DNA from: Spirosomataceae bacterium TFI 002 | GTDB lineage: Bacteria; Bacteroidota; Bacteroidia; Cytophagales; Spirosomataceae | NCBI GenBank assembly: GCA_900230115.1 | Contig: LT907983.1 | Coordinates: 620,001 to 684,000 of the forward strand | Direction: 5' to 3' | DNA: 64,000 bases | In this document: positions 1-9,292 of the stretch, one piece after another | Numbering within the stretch: position 1 is the first letter of the stretch | How the letters are laid out: each line of letters starts with the position of its first letter | Notes under the pieces: model-generated | The model's input: only the letters and a program-made list of their open reading frames with translations | The model's database searches: none | What the model was told of the DNA's origin: nothing | Translations under genes and position numbers: made by a program

Positions 1-249
<249 letters not shown>

Positions 250-362
250 TTAATTTTAAAATCTAATGATATCTGTCAATGATCAATAGATATGCCATGC
301 CCAAAAAAGAGAATTATTTATGACAGAATGTCAGAATACAGCTTTGGATGGCAGAAAAAAGG

Positions 363-3239
363 CTAAGGACACCCCTCAATAGTAGCCGAAAAGACAGTCC
401 CACTGTCAGCATTGAAGCCAGGCTTTAGGAAAATAGATTTACCTGCTTTGTAGTAAGTAGTCGAGCTTCCTGATAGTTTGTTTTCGGCATCTATTTTAGT
501 TGATGCCTTAAAATATAAACTAGGAGGTGTTCCATTCAGATCGTCTTTGGTTGATACCAAATTAAAGGCATTTGGACAATCTGGAATCACTTTTACTAAA
601 ATCTGATTTGAGGTATCACTTAAGCACCCATTGTTTCGACAAAAAACAAAAACCTTTGTAGTGTCACTTGGGCTAAAACTTAGGGTGGACTGATTTGAAT
701 TGTCTTGCCATGTATGACCACCAACACAACCAGCAGAAGTAAAATCAGCAGAAGTACCAATGTTAATAAGAGTTGGTCCACCCGTAATGCTTGTTGGACT
801 TGGTTTTGTATTTGTTCTTACATTGACATTGAGTACATCTTCACATACTCCACCTTTATCAATTGTGTATTTGATACCAAAAAAGCCTAATACTGAAGAA
901 CTAAACCCACCAGTACTTGCATTTAATGTATAAGGACTAGGACCAGAAACAAATTCAAAAAGTCCACCATTGGGTATTTTATCAGGAATCTCAACGGTAT
1001 TTACACAAATATCTCCAAAAAGTGGATTGGAGCTTCCGGGGTAATCAGCTATTAAATCTAATGTGGTTGTAGGGAGGCTGATAATACTGCTTAAGTTACC
1101 ATACACATCAAAAGCCTGAACAGCGACTGTGTAAGCTGTATTTTTAGTCAAATTGGTAAAACTATAGCTTAATTGATTTGCTGCAAGAGTAGCAACATTG
1201 TTTCCATTCAAAAAGACATAGTAACCACCAACACCTATATTATCAGTAGAGGCTGTCCATGTAAGACCAAAACACTTGGTTAACTGATTTACCACAGTGA
1301 GGTTACTTGGATTGCTAGGCGGAACCAAATCTGGCGGGGTACATGTAAGTCGAGCATTTGCCCAGTCGCCATGGTCATAACCAAATCCATTTATATCAAC
1401 AACTTTTAATCTAAGCTTTGTAACTCCTATTATGCTCTGATTTACCGTGATTGTACTACTAGACCCTGTCATTTCTGGGCTTTCGTAAATCATGGTATTG
1501 TCGTTAAATATTTGAAATTTAACTTTTCCAAGACTACCCACTTCGTCATCAATACCTATGTCAGCAATAAAATTGAAGAATTTATTACTTGGCAATAAAT
1601 AAACCAGTTCTGAATTGGCATGAACTCCTACACCTTTTGCATAGGTTACTCCATTGAGGGTTAAGGTAGTTCCATCTCCATCTAGTTCCTCTCCATTACT
1701 TTTATCCAAGCCAATGGGCCCGTACCCATTTGCAATACTGAATGGCTTAAGATCAGACAAATAAGCAAATGTAGTACAATTAATATTGTTATCACTTTGA
1801 GTTTTCACCTTTGTAACATCTACAGCCTGACTGATCGTTATATTTCCGTTTACATCAGTTAAGTAACATCTATATGTTCCAGAACTTGCCGTGTAAGAAG
1901 CATTGGTACCCAAGGATGTCCCATTATAATTATTTCCGCTTACCCACCTGTAGCTGCTCGCACTAGGTGCTGTGAGCGTGACATTATTTCCACTTATGGC
2001 ATAGCTAAGAGCGGGCTGCGTATTAGCTGCTTTTGAATTAGCACTTGAGAAAAAGGAAGGATTCAAACTATTCTTCCAATCAACAGCAAGGTCAAATATT
2101 CCAGAACCCGTAAAGTGTGTACCATCATCTCTTTTACCAATTCCTAGAATTCCATCTGTTGAAGGTCCTGCAAATACCTGTGAATCACCACTAATTACAT
2201 TTGTTTGACCTGCAATTACAGCACTGCTGGCTGCTCCAAAAACATGACTCGCACGAGAGACCACCCACGGCATGGTATAATTTGGGTCAAAATCATTTCT
2301 AACAAAACTGATTAAAGAATTTAAACGAGATTGGTAGTCACCTGTTGAGGTACTCTGATGTGTGTCTGATTCACCTTGATGCCATAAAACAGCCTTCATT
2401 CCGAAAAGTGAATTATAATATGACATGGCAGTTTGTAATGTCCTATATGGCTGACCTATAGGATTACTAAAGTCACTACAAAATTGGTTGTTAGTAAAGG
2501 GATGAATAGTAGATTGACCATTCATACTTTGAGTGTAGTTCAAAACTGAGCTACCTATCGCTCCTCCATTAAAGAAAGCAACCGGAAACCCTGTTTGATT
2601 TACTAAGTCTTCACCTAGTTTACCGTAAGCCCAAGCATTTTCTCCTGTGATTCCTAATTTATCCGAAGCTGCAATTTGCCCCATAGTAGGGTAATCTGGA
2701 AAAGTAGTCGGACAAGGCAGGCTGAAGTTGTGTGATACAACTTTTTCATTGTTAGAGCCAAGATATCCATAACTTTCATCCCAACCTGTAGCATTTGACT
2801 GGCCGGCAATTAAAAATACATCTCCTACACCTACCCTATCTACTTGTGCACTTTGTTGTAGAACCCCTTCTTTCATTATTCTCACCTGAAGTGTGTACCA
2901 TCCGGGCGGTACATTATTTAAACTACCATAAAATACACCTCTTGTAGGTCCTTTGTCTATAACTTTCCAATCAAATCCTGAAATAGCATTGTTCGTTCCA
3001 GGAGATACCAACCTAGCTTGTGCAGAAGTTGCCATGGTGGTACTATGAGAACCAGATACAATTAGGTTTGCGGTTCCGTTACCAGCTCCTGTTCTTTGAT
3101 ATACCGCTCTATTTATTGGATTACTGATTGTTACTTGTGCAATCGAACCAAAACTTGTGAGGGAGATTAAAAATGCAATAAAACATTTCAAGCTAGCAGA
3201 AGGATTGCTAAAACTGGTGATTAATAGTTTCGATTTCAT
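363..3239 (-). CDS. Large secreted SGNH-fold carbohydrate esterase (sialate O-acetylesterase-like) with NPCBM, FnIII and GCX-type C-terminus
   Basis: A 958-residue multidomain exported protein. Residues 1-35 form a signal peptide ending in SIAQ. The catalytic region shows an SGNH/GDSL esterase: block I GQSN with the likely nucleophile S148, a WHQGESD segment, and the block V motif DGTHFT with D372 and H375. This resembles bacterial sialate O-acetylesterases, which remove acetyl groups from glycans. An NPCBM-like carbohydrate-binding domain (about 490-640, motif GVGVHANS) follows, then a fibronectin type III domain (about 650-740) and Ig-like segments. The C-terminus has the repeated-strand pattern IFLKPGFNADSG and ends in Gly-Cys-Pro, resembling the C-terminal sorting-type region reported for Bacteroidota proteins that end in GCX. 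The substrate is not visible from sequence. No neighbouring polysaccharide gene shares its operon. Confidence 0.75.
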   Translation of the reverse strand: MKSKLLITSFSNPSASLKCFIAFLISLTSFGSIAQVTISNPINRAVYQRTGAGNGTANLIVSGSHSTTMATSAQARLVSPGTNNAISGFDWKVIDKGPTRGVFYGSLNNVPPGWYTLQVRIMKEGVLQQSAQVDRVGVGDVFLIAGQSNATGWDESYGYLGSNNEKVVSHNFSLPCPTTFPDYPTMGQIAASDKLGITGENAWAYGKLGEDLVNQTGFPVAFFNGGAIGSSVLNYTQSMNGQSTIHPFTNNQFCSDFSNPIGQPYRTLQTAMSYYNSLFGMKAVLWHQGESDTHQSTSTGDYQSRLNSLISFVRNDFDPNYTMPWVVSRASHVFGAASSAVIAGQTNVISGDSQVFAGPSTDGILGIGKRDDGTHFTGSGIFDLAVDWKNSLNPSFFSSANSKAANTQPALSYAISGNNVTLTAPSASSYRWVSGNNYNGTSLGTNASYTASSGTYRCYLTDVNGNITISQAVDVTKVKTQSDNNINCTTFAYLSDLKPFSIANGYGPIGLDKSNGEELDGDGTTLTLNGVTYAKGVGVHANSELVYLLPSNKFFNFIADIGIDDEVGSLGKVKFQIFNDNTMIYESPEMTGSSSTITVNQSIIGVTKLRLKVVDINGFGYDHGDWANARLTCTPPDLVPPSNPSNLTVVNQLTKCFGLTWTASTDNIGVGGYYVFLNGNNVATLAANQLSYSFTNLTKNTAYTVAVQAFDVYGNLSSIISLPTTTLDLIADYPGSSNPLFGDICVNTVEIPDKIPNGGLFEFVSGPSPYTLNASTGGFSSSVLGFFGIKYTIDKGGVCEDVLNVNVRTNTKPSPTSITGGPTLINIGTSADFTSAGCVGGHTWQDNSNQSTLSFSPSDTTKVFVFCRNNGCLSDTSNQILVKVIPDCPNAFNLVSTKDDLNGTPPSLYFKASTKIDAENKLSGSSTTYYKAGKSIFLKPGFNADSGTVFSATIEGCP

Positions 3240-3360
3240 TTGACTTTTAATACTAGAATCTCCAATTAAACTAACTAGAAATGTCCATTAATAACAAATG
3301 TAAGAAATTTTAGGCGTCTAGAATTGCCAAATAAGGTTTCTTTATTATTCGGTTAGGCAC

Positions 3361-3395
3361 AAAAAAGCCCGCTTCCATTAAAAATGGAGCGGGCT
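3361..3395 (-). terminator. Rho-independent terminator after rplT
   Basis: Read on the minus strand, a GC-rich inverted repeat (AGCCCGCTCCATT pairing with AATGGAAGCGGGCT, one-base bulge) is followed by a run of six T. It lies about 25 nt downstream of the rplT stop and should end the rpmI-rplT transcript. A smaller stem with a GAAA tetraloop (3403-3416) sits between the stop codon and the terminator. Confidence 0.9.
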
Positions 3396-3420
3396 CGATT
3401 TCAACCTTTCGGTTGCTCAA

Positions 3421-3765
3421 TTACTTTACTTGATCTACAACTGCTTTGAATGCCTCAGGATGATTCATCGCAAGGTCAGCCAAAACTTTTCTGTTTAATT
3501 CGATTCCTTTTTGACTAAGTTTATTCATAAAAACCGAGTAAGACATGCCATGCATTCTTGCTCCAGCGTTGATACGAACGATCCATAGTTTACGAAAATT
3601 TCTTTTCTTCTGCTTACGGCCAGTGTACGCGTACACTAAACCTTTTTCAACGGCGTTTTTTGCAACCGTCCAAACATTTTTTCTGCGGCCAAAGTAACCT
3701 TTCGCCAGTTTAAGCACTTTTTTTCGTCTTGCTTTCGACGCTACATGATTTACACTACGTGGCAT
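3421..3765 (-). CDS. rplT: 50S ribosomal protein L20
   Basis: A 114-residue, very basic protein beginning [20 protein letters not shown], with the typical L20 segments [27 protein letters not shown] and [11 protein letters not shown]20 binds 23S rRNA and is needed early in 50S assembly. In many bacteria it also autoregulates the infC-rpmI-rplT operon. Length and start match the family. It follows rpmI by 82 bp on the same strand and is closed by a strong terminator. infC, the usual first gene of the operon, is not directly upstream: the space before rpmI is taken by the divergent dnaE gene. Confidence 0.98.
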   Translation of the reverse strand: MPRSVNHVASKARRKKVLKLAKGYFGRRKNVWTVAKNAVEKGLVYAYTGRKQKKRNFRKLWIVRINAGARMHGMSYSVFMNKLSQKGIELNRKVLADLAMNHPEAFKAVVDQVK

Positions 3766-3847
3766 AATCTTTTAGTTTTTTGACTTGGGGCGTTCCAGTT
3801 ATAGAATCTTTTTGTGCCTTTCGTCGGGTGAAACAATTGAACCAGAA

Positions 3848-4042
3848 TTATAGAGCCAATAAGGCTTTAACTCTTTTTACATCTGTTGGATGTACAATAG
3901 TAGAAGAGGCAAGAATGCTCTTACGCTTCTTCGATTTTTTTGTTAAAATATGGCTGTGGAATGCATGCTTACGCACAATTTTCCCCGTGCCAGTTAATTT
4001 GAAACGTTTTTTCGCTCCAGAGTTTGTTTTTTGCTTTGGCAT
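3848..4042 (-). CDS. rpmI: 50S ribosomal protein L35
   Basis: A 64-residue basic protein, [20 protein letters not shown], with the family pattern [21 protein letters not shown]. It is a structural component of the large ribosomal subunit. It is the first gene of an rpmI-rplT transcript with a good minus-strand promoter 43-74 bp upstream. The N-terminal Met-Pro-Lys-x-Lys-Thr sequence is diagnostic and fixes the start. Confidence 0.98.
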   Translation of the reverse strand: MPKQKTNSGAKKRFKLTGTGKIVRKHAFHSHILTKKSKKRKSILASSTIVHPTDVKRVKALLAL

Positions 4043-4084
4043 CGTTAAACAGTTTATTTGTTAATCAATAAGTAAATTGGGCTG

Positions 4085-4116
4085 CAAAGGTAGTGAAAAT
4101 AGTTATTTTAAACAAT
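4085..4116 (-). promoter_or_regulatory. Bacteroidota-type promoter for rpmI-rplT
   Basis: On the minus strand a perfect -7 box TACCTTTG (4085-4092) is preceded, after 20 nt, by TTG (4113-4115) as a -33 element. This matches the Bacteroidota housekeeping sigma consensus (TTTG, about 19 nt, TAnnTTTG). The predicted leader to the rpmI start is about 35 nt. Confidence 0.65.
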
Positions 4117-4163
4117 TAGGAATTTTATATTTAAAAGAACTTCCAAGCCAAGCCCCTAGGTTG

Positions 4164-4171
4164 TAAATTTG
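4164..4171 (+). promoter_or_regulatory. -7 promoter box upstream of dnaE
   Basis: TAAATTTG matches the Bacteroidota -7 consensus TAnnTTTG exactly and lies 33 nt before the dnaE ATG. I see no clear TTTG at the -33 position, so the call rests on one element. Confidence 0.45.
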
Positions 4172-4204
4172 AGGTCGAATCAGTGAATCTATAAAACTCC
4201 ATCA

Positions 4205-7200
4205 ATGCAATTTTCGCATCTGCATAATCATACCCAATTTTCTTTACTTGACGGTGCCTCATCCATAAAAAAATTATTCCAAAAAGCGGCCGCAGATAAC
4301 ATGCCAGCAGTCGCAATTACCGACCATGGTAACATGTTTGGAGTCTTTGACTTTGTGGCAGAATCTGCAAAGCATAATGTAAAGCCAATAGTCGGATGTG
4401 AGTTCTATGTAGTTGAAGACCATACAATTAAGCAATTTACAAAAGAGAAAAAAGATGTTCGTTGTCATCAATTGCTTTTGGCCAAAAGCCCACTTGGCTA
4501 CAAAAACTTAACTAAATTATGTTCTCTTGGCTACATGGAAGGACTCTATGGAAAGTACCCAAGAGTAACCAAAAAACTCATTGAGAAATACAAAGAAGGT
4601 TTGATTGCCACTACCTGTTGTATAGGTGCCTCAGTGCCTCAGGCTATTTTAAAAAATGGTGAAAAAGAAGGCGAACGTGAATTCAAATGGTGGCTGGATC
4701 AGTTTGGCGAAGACTACTATATTGAGATTCAGCGTCACGACATTCCTGAGCAAAACACCGTAAATAAACTTTTACTCAAGTGGGCAAAAGAATATAATGT
4801 TAAAGTAATTGCCTCCAATGACAGTCACTATGTAGACCAAGCCGACTGGGTAGCACATGATATATTATTATGTATCAATACCAACGAAAAGCTATCAACT
4901 CCATCAAAAAAGGATTTTAATGGTGACGAAACTGGCGGTAGTAGAGATTCAAGGTTTGCTTTTTTTAATGACCAGTTTTATTTCAAAAATACGCAGGAAA
5001 TGTCGACGCTTTTCAGCGACATTCCTCAGGCGATAGATAATACCAATGAGATTGTTGACAAGGTTGAAAAACTTGAGCTCAAGCAAGATATCCTCCTTCC
5101 CAATTTCCCTATTCCCGAAAAATTTAAGGTTCACGCCGATGACAAGGAAAACCAATGGGAATACTTAAAACACCTCACTTATGAAGGTGCGATGAAACGG
5201 TATGGCGAAATCCCAGAACTCACAAGAGAACGTATAGACTTTGAGCTCTTCACCATTAAGACAATGGGGTTTGCTGGGTACTTCCTTATTGTAATGGACT
5301 TTATTCAGGCTGGTCGTGACCTTGGTGTTATGATTGGTCCTGGTCGTGGATCTGCTGCAGGTTCGGTGGTAGCATATTGTATTGCCATTACTAATATTGA
5401 CCCCATTAAATACAACTTACTTTTCGAGCGATTTTTGAATCCCGATCGTAAGTCGATGCCCGATATTGATACTGACTTTGACGATGAAGGTCGTCAAAAA
5501 GTTATTGATTATGTGGTAGAGAAATATGGTAAAAACCAAGTAGCACAGATCATTACTTACGGTACAATGGCAACAAAGTCTGCCATAAAAGATGTGGCAC
5601 GAGTAATGGAAATGCCACTCTCTGATGCCAATTACATTGCGAAGATGGTACCCGACAAACCATCATACGGAATAAGTTTTGAGAAACTAATCCATTATCC
5701 CGAAGTAGGAAGTAAAAGCTTGCAATCGCTTGGTTTACAGCCAGAAGAAGTTCAAAACGTAAGAAAAATACGTGAATTATATAAAGGAAATGGACTTGAA
5801 GCCAAAGTACTCAAGCAAGCAGAAAAGCTTGAAGGAACTGTAAGAAATACTGGTATACATGCTGCAGGGGTAATTATTGCTCCGTATGACTTATCGGATA
5901 TTGTTCCTGTTGCTGCTTCCAAAGATTCCGATTGGCTTGTTACTCAATATGAAGGGAAAATAATTGAAGATGCTGGTGTAATTAAAATGGACTTCTTGGG
6001 TTTAAGAAACCTAACCATTTTGAAGGAAGCTCTCAGGATGATCGATGAGAATCATGGGCAAGGTATTGACAGGGAAAATGCCACTGAATTTCAAAAGCGA
6101 ACTTTAGATCTCATAGAAGGTGGAATAGACTATATACCACTTGATGATGCTGCCACTTTTGAATTATTTCAAAGAGGTGAAACAAACGCTATTTTCCAGT
6201 TTGAGTCCGACGGGATGAAAAAGCACATGAGAGACCTGAAACCTGACCGTTTCGATGACCTCATTGCCATGAACGCCTTGTACCGACCAGGACCAATGGC
6301 GTATATTCCCGATTTTATTGCTCGTAAGCATGGAAAGCAAGAAATCACCTATGACCTTCCAGAAATGGAAGAATACCTGGCAGAGACTTACGGAATCACT
6401 GTCTACCAAGAGCAAGTGATGCTTTTGAGTCAAAAGCTAGGGAACTTCACAAAGGGAGATGCTGATGTATTGCGTAAAGCAATGGGTAAAAAGCAGCTTG
6501 AAGTCCTGAACAAAATGAAGGCGAAATTCATGGAAGGTGGAACAGCCAATGGACATGAAGCCAAAATTTTGGAGAAGATATGGGTTGACTGGGAAAAATT
6601 TGCACAATATGCCTTTAACAAATCTCACTCTACCTGTTATGCTTTTGTGGCATATCAAACTGCCTATTTAAAAGCACATTACCCTTCAGAGTACATGGCT
6701 GGTGTACTTACAACTCAGCTAGGAAACATTGACAAAATCACCTTCTTTATGGAAGAGTGTAAGTCACTCGGTCTGAATGTCCTAGGACCAAATATTAATG
6801 AGTCTGATAGACGTTTTAGTGTGAACATGCAAGGTGACATTCGATTTGGACTTGGTGCGATCAAGGGGACTGGCGATGCCGCTGTAGAATCTATTATAGA
6901 GCAAAGAAAAGCTGATGGCCCATTCACGGATGTGTATGACTTTATAACTAGAGTAAACTTACGTACTGTCAACAAGAAGACACTTGAATCTTTGGTTTAC
7001 GCTGGTGCATTTGACTGTTTCGAAGAGTTCAATAGAGCTCAGTACTTCAGTGCACTAAGCGGCTCAACATTTATAGAAACCCTCATTCGTTATGCTAATA
7101 AGGTAGAAAGTGACAAGTTATCTGCCCAAATGGACATCTTTGGCGGTGGAAACTCCGAGGACAGCTTGGCTTCATCCATGCCTCAACCCGATAGGATTGA

Positions 7201-7849
7201 AGATTGGGGAAATATTGAAAAACTGAAGTATGAAAAGGACGTGGTTGGTTTCTATATATCTGGTCATCCACTAGACCAATTCTCCATAGAGATGGGTCTT
7301 TGTCGTCCATTAGATGAGTTGATCAATGAAGAAAACCTAGACAAGGATTTTAGTATTGGTGGAGTGATTACGCAAGTTCAAATGCGACAATCTAAAAATG
7401 GAAATCCATTTGCCATATTCAAGATTGAGGATTACACCTCGTCTCTCGAAATGATGTTATTTGGAAAGGATTATGTCAACTTTTCCAATTACCTCACCGA
7501 AGGCCTCTTTCTATTTATCAAAGGCAGAGTGCAGTCTCGCTGGAATAGAGCAGACGAGTTTGAATTCAAACCATTCTCCATGGAGCTTTTGCAAAATGTA
7601 AAAGAGAAGTATTTCAAAGAAGTGAATCTCAAAGTAAATCTTGAGGACATCACCAAAGAAATGATCTCCGAACTCCAAGAAGTTAGTAAATCTAACCCCG
7701 GAAAATACGACCTGAAATTAAAAGTAATTGATCACGAAAGTGAGATTGACCTTGTCTTATTTTCTCGAAACACTAAAATTGACATTGGCACTAATATCTT
7801 CAAAAAACTGCAAGAAATTGTAGGGGAGAAAAGTGTGAGTTTGGGTTGA
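4205..7849 (+). CDS. dnaE: DNA polymerase III alpha subunit
   Basis: A 1214-residue replicative polymerase catalytic subunit. The N-terminal PHP domain begins MQFSHLHNHTQFSLLDGA with metal-ligand histidines. The C-family polymerase core carries GPGRGSAAGS and PDIDTDF; the catalytic acidic residues are D420 and D422. The fingers region, a helix-hairpin-helix segment (NLRTVNKKTLESLVYAGAF) and a C-terminal OB-fold (around residues 1035-1110) follow in the usual order. A segment of roughly 30 residues near 240-265 (GDETGGSRDSRFAFF) looks like an insertion relative to E. coli DnaE; I infer it is lineage specific. The ATG at 4205 gives the standard family start. It is divergent from rpmI-rplT. Its stop is followed two bases later by an 11-copy tandem repeat. 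Confidence 0.97.
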   Translation: MQFSHLHNHTQFSLLDGASSIKKLFQKAAADNMPAVAITDHGNMFGVFDFVAESAKHNVKPIVGCEFYVVEDHTIKQFTKEKKDVRCHQLLLAKSPLGYKNLTKLCSLGYMEGLYGKYPRVTKKLIEKYKEGLIATTCCIGASVPQAILKNGEKEGEREFKWWLDQFGEDYYIEIQRHDIPEQNTVNKLLLKWAKEYNVKVIASNDSHYVDQADWVAHDILLCINTNEKLSTPSKKDFNGDETGGSRDSRFAFFNDQFYFKNTQEMSTLFSDIPQAIDNTNEIVDKVEKLELKQDILLPNFPIPEKFKVHADDKENQWEYLKHLTYEGAMKRYGEIPELTRERIDFELFTIKTMGFAGYFLIVMDFIQAGRDLGVMIGPGRGSAAGSVVAYCIAITNIDPIKYNLLFERFLNPDRKSMPDIDTDFDDEGRQKVIDYVVEKYGKNQVAQIITYGTMATKSAIKDVARVMEMPLSDANYIAKMVPDKPSYGISFEKLIHYPEVGSKSLQSLGLQPEEVQNVRKIRELYKGNGLEAKVLKQAEKLEGTVRNTGIHAAGVIIAPYDLSDIVPVAASKDSDWLVTQYEGKIIEDAGVIKMDFLGLRNLTILKEALRMIDENHGQGIDRENATEFQKRTLDLIEGGIDYIPLDDAATFELFQRGETNAIFQFESDGMKKHMRDLKPDRFDDLIAMNALYRPGPMAYIPDFIARKHGKQEITYDLPEMEEYLAETYGITVYQEQVMLLSQKLGNFTKGDADVLRKAMGKKQLEVLNKMKAKFMEGGTANGHEAKILEKIWVDWEKFAQYAFNKSHSTCYAFVAYQTAYLKAHYPSEYMAGVLTTQLGNIDKITFFMEECKSLGLNVLGPNINESDRRFSVNMQGDIRFGLGAIKGTGDAAVESIIEQRKADGPFTDVYDFITRVNLRTVNKKTLESLVYAGAFDCFEEFNRAQYFSALSGSTFIETLIRYANKVESDKLSAQMDIFGGGNSEDSLASSMPQPDRIEDWGNIEKLKYEKDVVGFYISGHPLDQFSIEMGLCRPLDELINEENLDKDFSIGGVITQVQMRQSKNGNPFAIFKIEDYTSSLEMMLFGKDYVNFSNYLTEGLFLFIKGRVQSRWNRADEFEFKPFSMELLQNVKEKYFKEVNLKVNLEDITKEMISELQEVSKSNPGKYDLKLKVIDHESEIDLVLFSRNTKIDIGTNIFKKLQEIVGEKSVSLG

Positions 7850-7851
7850 TT

Positions 7852-7939
7852 GGGAAGTTGGGAAGTTGGGAAGTTGGGAAGTTGGGAAGTTGGGAAGTTG
7901 GGAAGTTGGGAAGTTGGGAAGTTGGGAAGTTGGGAAGTT
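7852..7939. repeat. Tandem repeat, 11 copies of the 8-mer GGGAAGTT
   Basis: Eleven uninterrupted, identical copies of GGGAAGTT (AACTTCCC on the other strand) start two bases after the dnaE stop and end in the spacer between convergent genes. Because the unit is 8 bp and has no stop in any frame, long spurious ORFs of the pattern LPNFPTSQ run through it. Perfect identity between units suggests recent slippage or active copy-number change. It is not a CRISPR array, since there are no spacers. Confidence 0.97.
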
Positions 7940-8038
7940 CAAAAAACAGTTGCTTATTTTTTAATACTTCTAAGATTATTAGATGAATTGAAAATGTAAA
8001 ATCTTTTTTCAAAAAGACACAGAATTACTCCTTGCAAT

Positions 8039-8080
8039 CTTTACTTTTCTTAAAGGATCTCCCTTTTAAGAAAAGTAAAG
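8039..8080. terminator. Long A/T-rich inverted repeat between convergent genes
   Basis: Arms CTTTACTTTTCTTAAA (8039-8054) and TTTAAGAAAAGTAAAG (8065-8080) are perfectly complementary, 16 bp each, with a 10-nt loop. It lies between the 3' ends of dnaE and the minus-strand gene at 8158. There is no strong U tract on either side, so it may be a bidirectional terminator or an mRNA 3'-end stabilising hairpin. Confidence 0.55.
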
Positions 8081-8157
8081 TACTAACAAATAGATAGCTA
8101 CACGATTTATAAACCAACTGTCAAATTTATTTCATCACTTAATTCCAAATTTAAAGT

Positions 8158-9192
8158 TTATTCTCTTTTACCATTTTTAAGCTCAGCTTTGAGAGCTTTC
8201 AATTCTTCCCATTTTCCAGCAGCTGCAAGTGCTGCTTGCTCGGGCCATGTGGTTGGATTATTGGCATTGTATCTTGTTCCGCCACGAGTAAGCATTATGT
8301 TTTTGAGATCTTCAGCTTTCGACTTTGCTACTTGATCGAATGTCGTTATTCCATCCATTCCAAGCAGCTCTTTAATTTTTGGCCCAATACCCTCTATAAG
8401 GGTTAAGTCAGGAGTTCTTACGGCTCTTGGCTTTCGTGCAACTGTAGGCTTTGCTACTATCGTTTCGGGCTTCGCAACTGGAGCTTTTTCTACTTTGGGC
8501 TGTTCGGCTTTCACTGCTGGCTTTGTAGTTGAAATCTCCTCCTTCGCAGCTACAGTCTTTGGTTTTACCACAGGAGTTTTAACTGCTACTGTGATTTTAC
8601 GCTCAACTTTAGGCTTTGCAACTTGTGGCTTGGTAGTTTTGGCTTTTGGTGTAGATTTCGATACCGTATTTTTAGTATTATCAATAGGTTTTTGATCAGC
8701 TACTAATTGCTCAAAACCTTCTGCTTTTGCTACACCACTATCCTTCTTAATTTTAGAACTTGCTTTTCCTTTTTTAGCCGAAGACTTTACTTTTTTCTTA
8801 TCTTTTGAAGAACTGCTTTTCTTCTCAATTTTCTTCTTTAAATCACTAAAGCTGTCATTGAAATAGTACTCATCTACCACCAATCCATCTTTCCATTCTC
8901 TGCGAATGATTTCGTGCCATCGTAACCTTTCATCATCTTGATTGGTAAAAGTAAAGGTGAACTTGGAATAGGACGTGTTACCATCTATAATAGAGTCATG
9001 AAACTTGAATTGATCCAAAGATTTCATTTTATCGAAAAAGTCGACCAGAAAACTTCGTTTCTCTTTTTTAGAAGTTGTGCGGTCTTTTTTATCACTCCAG
9101 GTAATTACATTTTCATGAAAGAATTTATCAAATGCTTCTAATATTTTTCCATCAGAAACCATTTTATCAAGTTGGTGCAGTTCTTTTTTCAT
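8158..9192 (-). CDS. NTF2/SnoaL-like domain protein with Lys/Ala/Pro-rich linker and C-terminal helix-hairpin-helix domain
   Basis: A 344-residue cytoplasmic protein with three parts. Residues 1-115 resemble the NTF2/SnoaL-like fold (KILEAFDKFFHENVITW, then RWHEIIRREWKDGLVVDEYYF). Residues about 120-260 are a low-complexity Lys/Ala/Pro/Val linker resembling histone-H1-like tails. Residues 262-344 hold a helix-hairpin-helix motif (LIEGIGPKIKELLGMDGI) as seen in DUF4332-type proteins and in ribosomal protein or topoisomerase extensions of Bacteroidota. The HhH and basic tail suggest nucleic acid binding; this is inference. No signal peptide is present. The gene stands alone, with the long inverted repeat beyond its 3' end. 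The enzymatic role, if any, is unknown. Confidence 0.7.
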   Translation of the reverse strand: MKKELHQLDKMVSDGKILEAFDKFFHENVITWSDKKDRTTSKKEKRSFLVDFFDKMKSLDQFKFHDSIIDGNTSYSKFTFTFTNQDDERLRWHEIIRREWKDGLVVDEYYFNDSFSDLKKKIEKKSSSSKDKKKVKSSAKKGKASSKIKKDSGVAKAEGFEQLVADQKPIDNTKNTVSKSTPKAKTTKPQVAKPKVERKITVAVKTPVVKPKTVAAKEEISTTKPAVKAEQPKVEKAPVAKPETIVAKPTVARKPRAVRTPDLTLIEGIGPKIKELLGMDGITTFDQVAKSKAEDLKNIMLTRGGTRYNANNPTTWPEQAALAAAGKWEELKALKAELKNGKRE

Positions 9193-9292
9193 CGTAAGTT
9201 GTTGTACATTAAATATTGCTTTAATTTAAATATAAAATTGGAGAATTTAACACAATGCGAAACATTCAGTCTTTATTTCTATTTTATAATTG

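Noticed and set aside
3780-4064. 94-codon plus-strand ORF opposite rpmI
   Set aside because: It is a shadow of the highly conserved rpmI frame, with no signal, motif or separate codon bias.
7852-7939. Tandem repeat as a possible CRISPR array
   Set aside because: The unit is 8 bp with no spacer and no cas gene; CRISPR repeats are about 21-37 bp and separated by unique spacers.
7757-8012. Two overlapping minus-strand ORFs with repeated LPNFPTSQ
   Set aside because: They are artefacts of the 8-bp repeat, which has no stop codon in any minus-strand frame, and they overlap the dnaE 3' end.
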